A stretch of 64,000 nucleotides of DNA from Hemileia vastatrix (Eukaryota > Basidiomycota > Pucciniomycetes > Pucciniales > Zaghouaniaceae), in contig JASXTE010000017.1 in the NCBI GenBank assembly GCA_030280995.1, forward strand, positions 8,327,998-8,391,997. The letters are read 5' to 3'. The notes beneath the pieces are model-generated. The model was not told the DNA's origin, did no database searches, and saw only the letters and a program-made list of their open reading frames with translations. Positions 9,871 through 20,477 of the stretch are shown piece after piece. Within the stretch, counting starts at the first letter, position 1; each line of letters opens with the position of its first letter. Made by a program: the position numbers and the translations under genes.

Positions 9871-12800
9871 TTAAACAAAGGAAGAAAAAGAATTGTATCT
9901 TCGAATTGCTAATTCCAAATTTCTTTTAAGTTCTTCTTGGAGTCGTGATATAGTTCGAAGATAATGTTCCGCAGGATGATTAGTTCCTACATCGATTGAG
10001 TTGAATCGAGGATGTTGTCCATAAATGGTTTCGAAGGGAGATTGTCGTGTCAAAGAATGAGTCCAGTTATTATAAGCGAATTCGGCCAGTGGTAACCATG
10101 TGATCCAATCATCTTGTTGGTAACTGACATACATTCGAAGATATTGTATGAGTATTTGGTTAACTCTTTCTGTTTGACCGTCGGTTTCAGGGCGATAGGC
10201 CGTGGAGAGGTTCCTCGTGATATTGAGTTGTCGACACAGTTAGGTCCAGAATGTGGATACAAACAATGAGCCTATATCTGAAATAATATCATTTGGTAAG
10301 CCGTGTTTGGAAAATACATATTCTAGAAACAATTTTGACAAATCTTCTGCTGTAGCAGTAGTAGTGGTTTTAATGAAAATTGACATTTTTGAAAATCTAT
10401 CTACTATTACTAATATACCATCAAAATCATTAGAAAAAGGAAGTTGAGAAATGAAATCCATTGATAAAGATTCCCAAGGTTTAGAGGGAATAGGAAGTGG
10501 TTGAAGCAACCCATGCTTCCGGTGACGGGGAGCCTTATTCCTATTACATTTGTAACAAGCTTTTATATAGGCCTTGATTTCTCTGGTCATACCTGGCCAG
10601 AAGAAATCCCTCGCTATTAACTGGTAGGTTTTATCAACACCAAAATGAACAGCTAATGGAGAATCATGTTGACTGTTGAAAATCCATAATTTTATCTCAT
10701 TGTTGTCAGGTATGACTACTCTACCTTCGAAGACTAATAGACCTGATTCAATACTAAATCTTTTGGCCCCTTGCTTCGTGAGTATTTTGTCTTTTAACCC
10801 TAAAAAATAATTGTCCTTCGACTGAGCTTCGAGGATGTTGGATAGTGGATTTTGAATAGATTGAATTGTCATCGAATTAAGTTGATGAGTCGTTAACATT
10901 GATTCGTTGAAAATTGATTGCACATTTGCTGGGTTCTTTTCAGCAAATGCGTCCCCCGCTGTGGGTGAACGTCGTCCCAACATGACAAGATATCTGGGAA
11001 AATGCATTTCTTACCTGGGAAATAGGAAATAGAGAAGGGAAATTCAGACAAAAATTCAGCCCACCTGGGTTGACGCCTGGTTAACACTTTGGAAGACATT
11101 AAGTATTTTAAAGCATTATGATCTGTTAAAATTTGAAAATGACTATCTAGGCTGAGAAGAAAAGAACGCCATTTTTTAAGACAATGGATAATAGCTAAAA
11201 GCTCTTTGTCATGAATTTCACAATTTAATTCTGCAGCTATGAGTTTGCGTGACTCAAAAGCAACAGGATGAAACAAATTTGTTTCAGGATTTAATTGAGA
11301 GATGACCCCTTAAATAGCATAATTGCTCGCATCTGTCTCAAATATTGTCAAAGCAGAAGGATCAAAATGTCAAAGAATTGGGGCTGTGGTGAACGCCATT
11401 TTTAGTGCTTCGAATTCCTTTCATGCTGTAGAAGTAAAAACAAAAGGAATGTCTTTTCTAAGAAGAGAAGTAAGATTGGAAATAGTTTTAGAGTAATCTT
11501 TAATAAATCTTCTATAGAAGTTTGCAAAACCCAAAAATCCTTGGAGTGATTTAATGGTTTTGGGCTCAGGCCATTCCATGATTTTCTGGACTTTTTTGTC
11601 ATCCATGACTAAACCATCAGTGGACAACGTAAAACCCAAAAAACAATTGATTTGAGGTGGAATTCGCATTTATTATGCTTGGCGTAGAGACCATGATCTC
11701 GAAGTCGATTTAGGACCTGTCAAACATGATGAATATGTTCATCTAGTGTTTTTGAGAATATTAAAATATCATCTAAATAGACGACTACAAATTGTTCAAC
11801 AACATCTTGAAAGATGTCATTAACAAAAGTTTGAAAAGTTGAAGGTGCATTACACAATCCAAAAGGAATAACTAAATATTCAAAACTACCAAATATAGTG
11901 CGCATTGCAGTCAGTGGTTCATGACCTTCTGAAATGTGAATCAGATTTTAAGCGCCTCTAAGATCAATTTTAGAAAAGAAATTAGCACCATTGAAAAGGG
12001 TAAGAAGTAATGACATAGGAGGAACAGGATATGCATTCTTCTTAGTGACTGTGTTGAGCTTTCTATAGTCAACACACAACCTAAGACTACTGTCCTTCTT
12101 TTTTACAAAGAGGACAGGGGAGCCGTTTGGAGATTTACTGGCTCTGATGAAACCTTTGGCTACATTCTCTGCAATGTAGTCTCGAAGAACTTGAGATTCG
12201 TCCTTCGACAAAGAATAGACAGGACCTGCTGGAGGTACTGGGCCTATTAACTCTATTTGATGGTCGTAGGGTCGATGAGGTGGTAACTTATTGGCCTTGC
12301 GGATTGAGAAAACATCGAGGAAATTGTGTTAGATTTCTGGTAGAGTTGATTTAATGGCTTCAACATTGATTTGGTCGTCCTCTTCATCTTCGAGAGAATC
12401 TGTCGAGGGGATACCTGAATTGAGAGAGCAGAATTTGATTACTTCGTCGAGGCAATTTAAATCCTCTTCGAGTGAAGTCATCAAGCTAGAAGGGTTAGCC
12501 AATTGCTCATTTAGAAAAAGATCAGATGCTTGCAAGTCATCTGGCAGAGATTTCTCCTCTAGCAGGACATTGTCAGGCGGGTTGTTTAACTCCCTATTGA
12601 CCTGCATTTAAGAATCAGAAATATACTTAGAGCGTGGGGTGATCAATCCCCTAGTCCAATCAATTTCGGGATTCCAATGCGTTAAAAAGTCATGGCCAAG
12701 AATGGTATCGTCCATCCTTGGGGCGTCCAAGACTGATAATTCCCACTCGAAGGAGGAAAGTTTGGAAAGTTGAAAACCCATAAAACTTTCTTACTTACAC

Positions 12801-14246
12801 AATATTTGGGTTCCTCTGATTCGACCAAATAGATTGGAGTTCGATCGACATCTGTAAATTTTAGTTGAAGCTCCTCGGCAAAAGATAAACTAACAAAAGA
12901 AATTGAAGCTCCAGAGTCTATAAGACAACTGAAGGGGATATCCTCCTTAAAAAGAATGAATCTCAAGCAGTTTAAGGCAACTCCAGTCCTTAAAACATGG
13001 AGGTTCTGTGCACTGAGAGAGATTAGATAGTTCACTTTGCACACAAGTAAACTATCTACTAGTTTTTTGACTTCGAACTAGTACTTTCTCTTTCCTTCAA
13101 CTTTACACAGTCTTCCAACTTGTGCTTACCCCCACAATACATACATAACCCATTATCTGCTTGTCTCTTCCTCTCAGCTTCTTTAAGTTCCCCTTTAGGA
13201 TCCAGTACTTTGCTGATATTGCCTGGAGTCGAGCCTTTTGGTCGAGGTTTATCCTTCCCCTTATTGGGTTTGGATTGAGTCAAGGAGGATTGATTTGGTC
13301 ATGGGTGTGAAGAAGATCCCGATTTAAAATTTAGGCCTTGAGATTTTTTGGCGTATTGACAATGTTGAAGTGGTCCTTGATAAACGCCGTCAAGTTCAAG
13401 GGTTTGATCCATTAAATCCGTCAAAGTAGTCATCTTCTGACCGTGAAGATTTAATTGATCCATAATCCTCGAAGGAAGTCCTTTCTTGAAATGATACTTA
13501 AGGGCAGCATAATTTCAACCTACTCGAGTTTGAAGTGCTCTGAAGTTCAAGATATATTCAGAGGCTTTACCATTATCACTCATGCGAAGAAAATCAAGTT
13601 CAATTTCTGCGTTGTCAGTTTCATTAGGGTCCCCAAACAACGTAAAGAGTTGGTCTTTGAACTTTTCCCAATTATTGATAAGTAAGTGGGTTTCTGTCGA
13701 AGAAAGCATGAGCAGATGAGGTTCAAACCATCTTGCTGCTTTCCTGTCTAGGAATGAAGAAGCGTAAACAACCTTTGATTGGTCGCTATTAAAGGTTCGA
13801 GGGTCATTATGGAACAGTAGCTTGCAGGTTTGCAAGAAGGGTCACAATCTGTCGGGGTGATCTCCGTCGAATTTGTCAGGAGATTTCATAGAAGGAGTTT
13901 TGAACTTAGATCCCTCTGAAGACGTTGGATTTGAAAGGGTTTTCATGAAAAGTCTCATGAAATCTTCCAGAGAATTAGATGGTCCAGGTTCTGAGGATTG
14001 ACCAGAAGGGTGATTGGAAGGGGCGGATGGTGTCTCGTGCATTGTATTCTCTCCTTCTTCTTCATCACTAGAATCCTCAAAATCTTGTGGGATGTCTTCT
14101 ACAGATTGAACTGAATGTTGCCGTTCCCTAAGGTTGAGTGGTTCCAAAGAGTGAGTGTGGGAAACAGGTCTTGTGGCTGTTGGCCTGCCTCTAGCACGAG
14201 CTCTAGTAGTTGCGCCCATAGGAGGAGTGTGTTGAACTGTTGCCAT
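9871..14246 (-). pseudogene. gag-pol of element D, multiply broken
   Basis: Gag starts at 14246 (MATVQHTPPMGATTRARA) and continues with breaks to about 13050, ending in a CCHC knuckle C-x2-C-x3-H-x4-C (CMYCGGKHKLEDC). Protease has DSGAS near 12910. RT shows [19 protein letters not shown] and YLDD near 11775. RNase H has [10 protein letters not shown]. Integrase has an HHCC domain (CYKCNRNKAPRHRK), MDFISQLP and the Asp region near 10270. The reading frame changes between gag, protease, RT, RNase H and integrase and there are several stops, so the product cannot be made as a whole. It ends at [12 protein letters not shown], short of the usual integrase C-terminal part and chromodomain. Confidence 0.9.
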
Positions 14247-14318
14247 TTAAAAATTTTAAAAACACCTAAAAGGACGTAGTAGTGCAAAGAATGAGAACTA
14301 CGTAGAATTAAATTATAC

Positions 14319-15091
14319 TGTCACTGGACGACCTACGCACAAGGTTGAGGATGTTCCTGAAAGTGAGATGAGGGATTTAGAAACTTCTTCGAAGCACAGA
14401 GGAATGATTCAAGGAAGTGATTTGAAGGTCACTCGAAGTAAGAGCTACAGGTTCCAGGTATGTTCGAGAAGAATTATAATATAGTTTCAAAGGTAATAGG
14501 AATTCTTAAGATCTCACGATGGGTTTGAAACTCAACAATCAAGGATTTAGGATTTTAGAAATGATTACTGAGAAAGTTTAAAGAAAAATACAATAACAAT
14601 GATTTAATTTTGTAATTTAACCACTATTAAATGTAAATACGTTTTATAATTTAATTCTAAGGAATGTCAAACCAAAAACCCAACCCTTTTATATCCTTTA
14701 TTCATCCTCGCATTGACCTCCCTCTCATAGCACCATTCCCATACCACAGACCATTAATAACATACACTTAGACCCTCTTCGCTAATATCCGTCCATGTTC
14801 AATTTACCCCTTTTAATTAATTGACAAACTTTTTAATGAAAACTACTAATGTACTATTACGTTGATCATAGCTCTGTGCGTCGCTTATTGAAATTAAGAC
14901 TAAGACACACTATTGAGAGATTGACTAATTTAGATTTAGAGTTTAGGCTAGCGCAGTTGAATAGTAAGTACACAAAGGGGAATCTCAGTTGCTATGGAGA
15001 ATTGCTTTCTGCGCTTCGAGTATAGATTTAGAACTCGATATTATTGATTTAATGAGCTGCTTTTGCCTCGAGTGTCACATGGCGCGTGACA
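14319..15091 (-). repeat. 5' LTR of element D
   Basis: Same 773-bp length and same TGTCAC...GTGACA ends as the left copy. It is followed at once by the second GAGCT duplication. The DNA just inside (toward gag) is TACAATTTAATTC-like on the minus strand and does not start with TGG. Confidence 0.93.
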
Positions 15092-15096
15092 GAGCT

Positions 15097-15666
15097 GCAG
15101 CTGCGCTCCAGAGGGAAAAAGGGCCCATGACTGATTAATATGCATATAAGGCTGTAGACTCAAAATTATTCAAGGAGGAAGCTAGAAAAAGATAGAGGAT
15201 AACAACAATCATTATTCATATTTTTCTTTTGTCAACAAAATATTTAATTATTTATAATACCCTTATAAAATAACAATTCTACATAACACTTTAAATATTT
15301 TACTCAACAACTCTTAAACATTAACATATAGGGTATCATTAGAAAGGTCTTAACTGCAGGGACTCATTTATAGTATCTGTTTTAAAAAATTATTAAAATA
15401 TAAAATCATTGAAACTTCATTCTTTTAAAATATTGTTTCTGGTGTAACTTTATTGTTGCATTTCAGTTGTTTTTCACAGAAGAACTGCTCAATCATCTTA
15501 ACAAGCGTTAATTGGACAGGGTTTCATTATTTATTATTATCAAGTAGACTTTTAAGCTCATTGATCTAAAAAACTCACAAATTCATTTAGAGGGACAGGG
15601 TTTTCTCTGACTATCCAACTCCTTTGGATTCTGCTTACAGCAAGGCGACTGTAAGAATCTACCTAC
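15097..15666 (+). mobile_element. right half of LTR-like sequence H
   Basis: It starts GCAGCTGCGCTCCAGAGGG, has a TATA-like CATATAAGG near 15144, and ends AGAGGGACAGGG...CCAACTCCTTTGG...CTACCTACA. That ending matches the LTR end of element C (54875-54942) and the minus-strand end of element B (about 57765-57850). D therefore landed in an older LTR of the C/A/B type. Confidence 0.6.
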
Positions 15667-16022
15667 ATTTTCATAATAATAAAATTAAATATTTGATATT
15701 AATATTTTTGACATCTTTTTTCCAATATTCTAATAATTATACAATTATTTTGAAATATAAATGACTGTGTGTATATTAAAAATTTAATTTTGACATATAA
15801 TTTATTTCTGATGAATTATTAATTTAGTTTTTTCAGTGATATTTGTAAATTTTATTGCAAAAAATTGAGTCTATTAAATATTTTTTTGGTGTATTATTTT
15901 GAAAAATGAAGTTTTTTCATATTTTATTTTATTTTTTATAAAAAAAATATAAATAAAAACATAAGAATTTTTTTTTGAAATAAAACTCATTATTATTTTG
16001 TTTGTTTGAATTTTCAGGCACA
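15667..16022. other. AT-rich stretch, no feature seen
   Basis: Nothing beyond poly(A)/poly(T) runs; possible intron or leader of the small gene that follows. Confidence 0.5.
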
Positions 16023-16600
16023 ATGTCTGTAAATATTGGTAACATGACTTCCACTGAGAAATTGAAAATTAGTAATTATGATGAAAAATCAGTAAGTTCC
16101 TTTTAAGATTCAATACTTTATATTCTTCTTCTTATTATATTGCACCTGCAGGAAATAATTTTAGATACAAAAATTAAAGTGGATTCCAACAGAACTCATG
16201 AACAAATTTCATCTTACTTAATGAAAATACTGCTTTAAGTCAACAAATCATAGATCTATAAGCTCAATTACAGGCATTGAATGAAGAAAACTTAAGATAT
16301 AATGCTAAAGTAGAACTTCTGTAGTAAAGGATTTACAATATCTTTTTCAGTTTACAGGTTCTAAATTCAAAAAATTTCATGCTTCACAATCAGATCCATC
16401 AATGTAGACATGCTCAAAGCCTGTTCAAAGGTTATGAAATTTTTGAAGTCTAAATATGGAGGTGTGAGTGTCTGAACACCAACTTATGTCAATTTCAAAA
16501 TTCAAATTCTCCTCAAGTTGAAAATCAACCTAACAATCTAGTAAAAAGAGTCACGAGATAGAAAAAGTAAATTGGGTGTTCCTAAAAGCCATGATCCTTG
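16023..16600 (+). pseudogene. small spliced gene remnant with coiled-coil part
   Basis: Exon 1 (16023-16091) reads MSVNIGNMTSTEKLKISNYD and ends at a good donor GTAAGT. A 60-nt intron ends CCTGCAG at 16151. Exon 2 stays open to a stop near 16236, but in a neighbouring frame the helical text NENTALSQQIIDL / AQLQALNEENLRYNAK continues, broken by two stops. This looks like a frameshifted coiled-coil protein, perhaps the N-terminal part of a gag. No family recognised. Confidence 0.35.
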
Positions 16601-16863
16601 AATTATTTGATAAGATCTTTTTATGTATATACTTTTCTCTTACTCTAATGGTATTGTAATTTACACTGGTGACTGAACATAAAAAATAAATGTAAATTAG
16701 GCCAAATTAAATATTTGATCCAATTGAATATTCTAATTTTATTTGATGAATATCTGAGTTATACTTCAACTTCTTTTATTTAATCTTGTATTTTAAAGCA
16801 TTGAATGAGACATAAATTATTGGCCAGCTGTCTAATATTAATGGAAAAAAGGAGAAAGAAGAT

Positions 16864-16986
16864 GAAGAAGAAGAAGAAGAAGAAGAAGAAGAAGAAGAAG
16901 AAGAAGAAGAAGAAGAAGAAGAAGAAGAAGAAGAAGAAGAAGAAGAAGAAGAAGAAGAAGAAGAAGAAGAAGAAGAAGAAGAAGAA
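16864..16986 (+). repeat. (GAA)41 microsatellite
   Basis: An uninterrupted GAA array of 41 units, 123 bp, flanked by other purine-rich DNA. The poly-Lys and poly-Leu frames it creates are not genes. Pure GAA/TTC tracts of this length can form triplex DNA. Confidence 0.97.
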
Positions 16987-17355
16987 AAGAGTAAAAAGAC
17001 AAAGATGAATGAAGAGGGAATAAAACTAAGGACATTAATTGAATTTTTAAAGGACCTCTATTGGGGTTGGTTTTATATTAGGTCTGGTAAGTACTTTCTC
17101 TTCTTGGGTTAAACAAAACAATTTAATAATATTAAAACCTCTCTTAATGCAAACTATTAACTAATTAGTACTTATAATTATTAAAGAGGTAATTGGCACA
17201 ATAAAAATTATTGTATGTAGTAATACTGGTCATTATTTATTTATTAAAATAAAGTAAAGTATAATAGTGGATAAAATATGTGATGGGGCTTCAGGGGATT
17301 ACCCAATGCCCTTATATAGGCAAAGGGCCCTCAGAACCACCATAAACATGTATAT

Positions 17356-18843
17356 TGTCAGCCTGTATATCCCCAGGACTGAGTAAAAACTACTTATAAG
17401 TTATGTTAAACAGATGAACTATACATGGGAATAATAATTAAGAGTACACAAACAGTATATATAAGTAAAATTATGATATGCCATTATAACACCTTATATA
17501 AACACATATATCCACCTTTTATAAGTCTTATGTACTTAATATTAAGTTGGAATATGTTAGGGTAATCTTAAAAACCTTAAGTATAAGGCTTCATAATTTT
17601 TAAGTACACTTAAAGCTGTTATTTTCACTGTTTTATGCAAAAAACAAGAAATGCGCTTTATTTCACTTAAAAGTTGACTATATGCACTATAAATTTGAGA
17701 ATATCAAAAATTCACCTTGAAAGATCAATTTGTCTCATTTAGGACTATTTATTTGGCTATTTAAATGTATAAAAATAACACTTTTTAAATTTGGTGTTTT
17801 TTATGCCAGAAATGGCTTCTGTGTACTGGCCACATACTGCCTGCTTTTTTCCTGTGTGAATAGCTTCATTTTTAGCAAAGTTGGATTTTTCACACTATAA
17901 TTACCCCACATTCTACGCCCACTTTGGGGAAACACACTAAAATAGGCCACAGGCGCTTATTTAGTGTCCTAGCTTAATTAATAATGCATTGACCCTGTTT
18001 ATACGCACTAATTTCATTAATAACCTCATTCTTGGCATCTTATTTCATCACCACGCTTAAATTTGCCTAATTTTAGTCAAGCATTTACCCATGAAAGCAC
18101 CTGCCAAGGACTGCATGTAGTTACCCCACATCTCACACTCTTTTTTGAGTTTTTGGGTGGTTTTTCAGTCAATATTGGTTATTTTTGGATGGGAATTTCA
18201 CATAGTATAATGTCAGGATTAGCCCCTCCATTTCTACAGTTAATCCCCCTTATTATTAAGCTATTATTAACCTTAAATAGTCTCCTTCAGTCTTTTATAT
18301 TATTTTTTTATACGCATATACTCTCTTTTTGTCTTTTTCTTTAATTTTGATGGATTTCCCTTATTATTACAGGATTTTGACGGTTTTTATTTGTCTAATT
18401 ATGTCATGAGCTACTAGGGATGTTGATGGAAAGTTCTATTAGTTATTTTGAGGCGTCATTAACTGTGTATTGGATGGTACATCAAAGAAATCATTGGGGA
18501 ATTCAGTGTGTATAAAAGGAGGAGGTTTTTGGGTCTTGTTTCTTCATTCTTCATCATTTACAATTTACCAATATAACCAAATAAATTACAATACATATCA
18601 ATTAGTACTTTTATAAGACTTTTGAATAGTATCTGAATTATAAAATCTATTTTTCTACCAACTACTAAGATTGTAAGCCATATATAAAAATAGTGAGAAT
18701 TATATTACTGAGACCTTTAATTTTGATTATATTTTACTACTTATTGGATTAGTACAACAGTATTCATATAGGACCATTAAAATCTTCTAGACAACTGACC
18801 ACTCAAGCTAGTTGACGTCTTTGTACTTGACCTCAGCCTGACA
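17356..18843 (+). mobile_element. solo LTR of the F family
   Basis: A single 1488-bp LTR with ends TGTCAGCCTG and ...CCTGACA, in reverse orientation relative to F. It is flanked by a perfect TATAT duplication (17351-17355, 18844-18848). The sequence follows F's LTRs along its whole length with moderate divergence. It is the product of recombination between the LTRs of a former full element. Confidence 0.92.
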
Positions 18844-19147
18844 TATATACAATGTGGAAAATAAAATAAATCAAAATGAAAACAAATGTAACAAGAGAAA
18901 TACTATCGAAGCTGAAACAAGTAATTAAAAAAATGAGTGAGAGCCCATTTTCCCAGCAACTAAAACCCAGACACTTTCAAAAAATTAAGGGGGACATTAA
19001 ATTAGTCTGCAACAAAAAATAATATAACTATTTTAATTTGAAAAATGTTACTTCTATGATGTAGAAAAAAAGTCATTTTTATGTGTAACAAAAAGTATAC
19101 TATTTTTTGCACAAACTTTTACTGCAATTAATTAATTTAGTATAAAA

Positions 19148-19407
19148 CACCACAAAATATGGGGGTAAGACTTGCTAGAAAGTCTGCAACCTTGGACCCA
19201 AACTCATCCCAGATTGAACACACATTTAGTTAATGACAAAGGAACCATACAATCAGGGATTAACACCACTCAGCCAAAAAGTTTTAGGTGGGTGTTCAAG
19301 TAGAGTTCAGTATGGGTTCAGTATAAGTTCGGTCTGAGTTCCATCTGAATTCCATCTGAGTTCAGGTTGGGGAATTTCTAGCAAGTCCACCCCCTGTATT
19401 AGGGGGT
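19148..19407. mobile_element. CACTA-like MITE, copy 1
   Basis: A 260-bp element: left end CACCACAAAATATGGGGG followed by GACTTGCTAGAAAGTC, right end the inverted match ending CCACCCCCTG. Inside, 11-bp units of the form GTTCNNTCTGA repeat about six times (19305-19370). It is the same length as copies 2 and 4. A target duplication is not clear. Confidence 0.75.
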
Positions 19408-19739
19408 GTCAACGTTAGAAATTAGCCAGTTCAAAATCCTTGTTTTTTCCATCAAATCAGACATAATTATTTTTTATATAGAGCATGTCTTGACCCCAAG
19501 ACACCTCCTTACCAATAAATAAAGGTAAGTTTGTGGCCGTATTTTGTGGTGTGAAATGACTTTTAAATAATTTCAAATTATTAACTTTTATACCCCCTAT
19601 TGTGTAGTGAAACATGAATAAATAATTTTTTTAAACTATTTCATTAATGTAATAACTATTTTGAGTCAAGAAAGTGATTAATTTAATTTGATGACCATTT
19701 TAAAGTAAAATTCCTAATATTTTGTATTAAGTAAGTGTT

Positions 19740-20444
19740 TTAACTTAATTAATAATTTTCCTAACCCAATTAAGGGTCAAAAATAGAACACAAAATTTAT
19801 GGATCATAAGATATGTATAAATTTATTTTATAACTATATATAGTTATTAAATTTATAATTTTATAATTTAAATTTGTAACTTATAATTATAAAATAATCT
19901 TATATTAATTAATTTATAATTTATATTTTTTAAATACATTAAAATTTGCTCATAATTTATAGAATACACTTTATTATTTATTTATTAAATTGTATATACA
20001 AGTTATATAATAATAAAATTCATATAACTCTAATTTTAATTTATTATTTTGAGTTAGTTATGTAATTTTATTGTTCAATATAATCTTAAGTTTATGCATA
20101 ATATAAATAAACATTTTCTTATTTTGAAGTCCAATAAAATAATGAAACATTCACCACACAATATGGGGGTGGACTTGCTAGCAAGTCTGCAACCTTGGAC
20201 CCAAACTCATCCCAGATTGAACAAATATTGAGCTATTGATAAAGGAACTATACAGTCAGGGATGAACACCACTCATCCAAAAAGTATTAGGTTTGTGTTC
20301 ATGTAGAGTTCAGTATGGGTTCAATGTAAGTTCAGTCTGAGTTTCATCTGAATTCCATCTGAGTTCAGGTTGGGGACTTTCTAGCAAGTACACCCCCTAT
20401 ATTTTGTAGTGATTTACTGGACTTCTGGTACAGCCTGGCTGACA
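19740..20444 (-). repeat. 3' LTR remnant of element E
   Basis: AATTAAGGGTCAAAAA at 19770 and the end ...GCCTGGCTGACA match the LTR of G. The LTR carries MITE copy 2 near its end. The outer part toward 19000 is too diverged or rearranged to place. Confidence 0.6.
20152..20411. mobile_element. CACTA-like MITE, copy 2
   Basis: 260 bp; left end CACCACACAATATGGGGG, right end the inverted CACTACAAAATATAGGGGG. A 3-bp ATT lies on both sides (20149-20151, 20412-20414), as expected for CACTA elements. GGACTTGCTAGCAAGTC follows the left G-run. Internal 11-bp repeats as in copy 1. It sits inside the 3' LTR of E. Confidence 0.8.
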
Positions 20445-20477
20445 ATCCCTCAATTTAAAAAACAAATTAAAAAAATG

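Larger units (their letters stand above)
7866..15091 (-). mobile_element. complete Ty3/Gypsy retrotransposon D with antisense cargo gene
   Basis: The ends are 773-bp LTRs in direct orientation, both with TGTCA...TGACA ends. They are flanked by a perfect 5-bp duplication GAGCT (7861-7865 and 15092-15096). On the minus strand the order is 5' LTR, gag, protease, RT, RNase H, integrase; then the plus-strand zinc-cluster gene, then the 3' LTR. By eye the LTRs differ at roughly 30 sites (about 4%). I see neither a TGG-type primer site after the 5' LTR nor a purine tract before the 3' LTR. The integrase stops early and no chromodomain is found. Confidence 0.93.

Noticed and set aside
16805..17035. 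Open frames of poly-Lys (plus) and poly-Leu (minus)
   Set aside because: They are translations of the GAA microsatellite, not genes.
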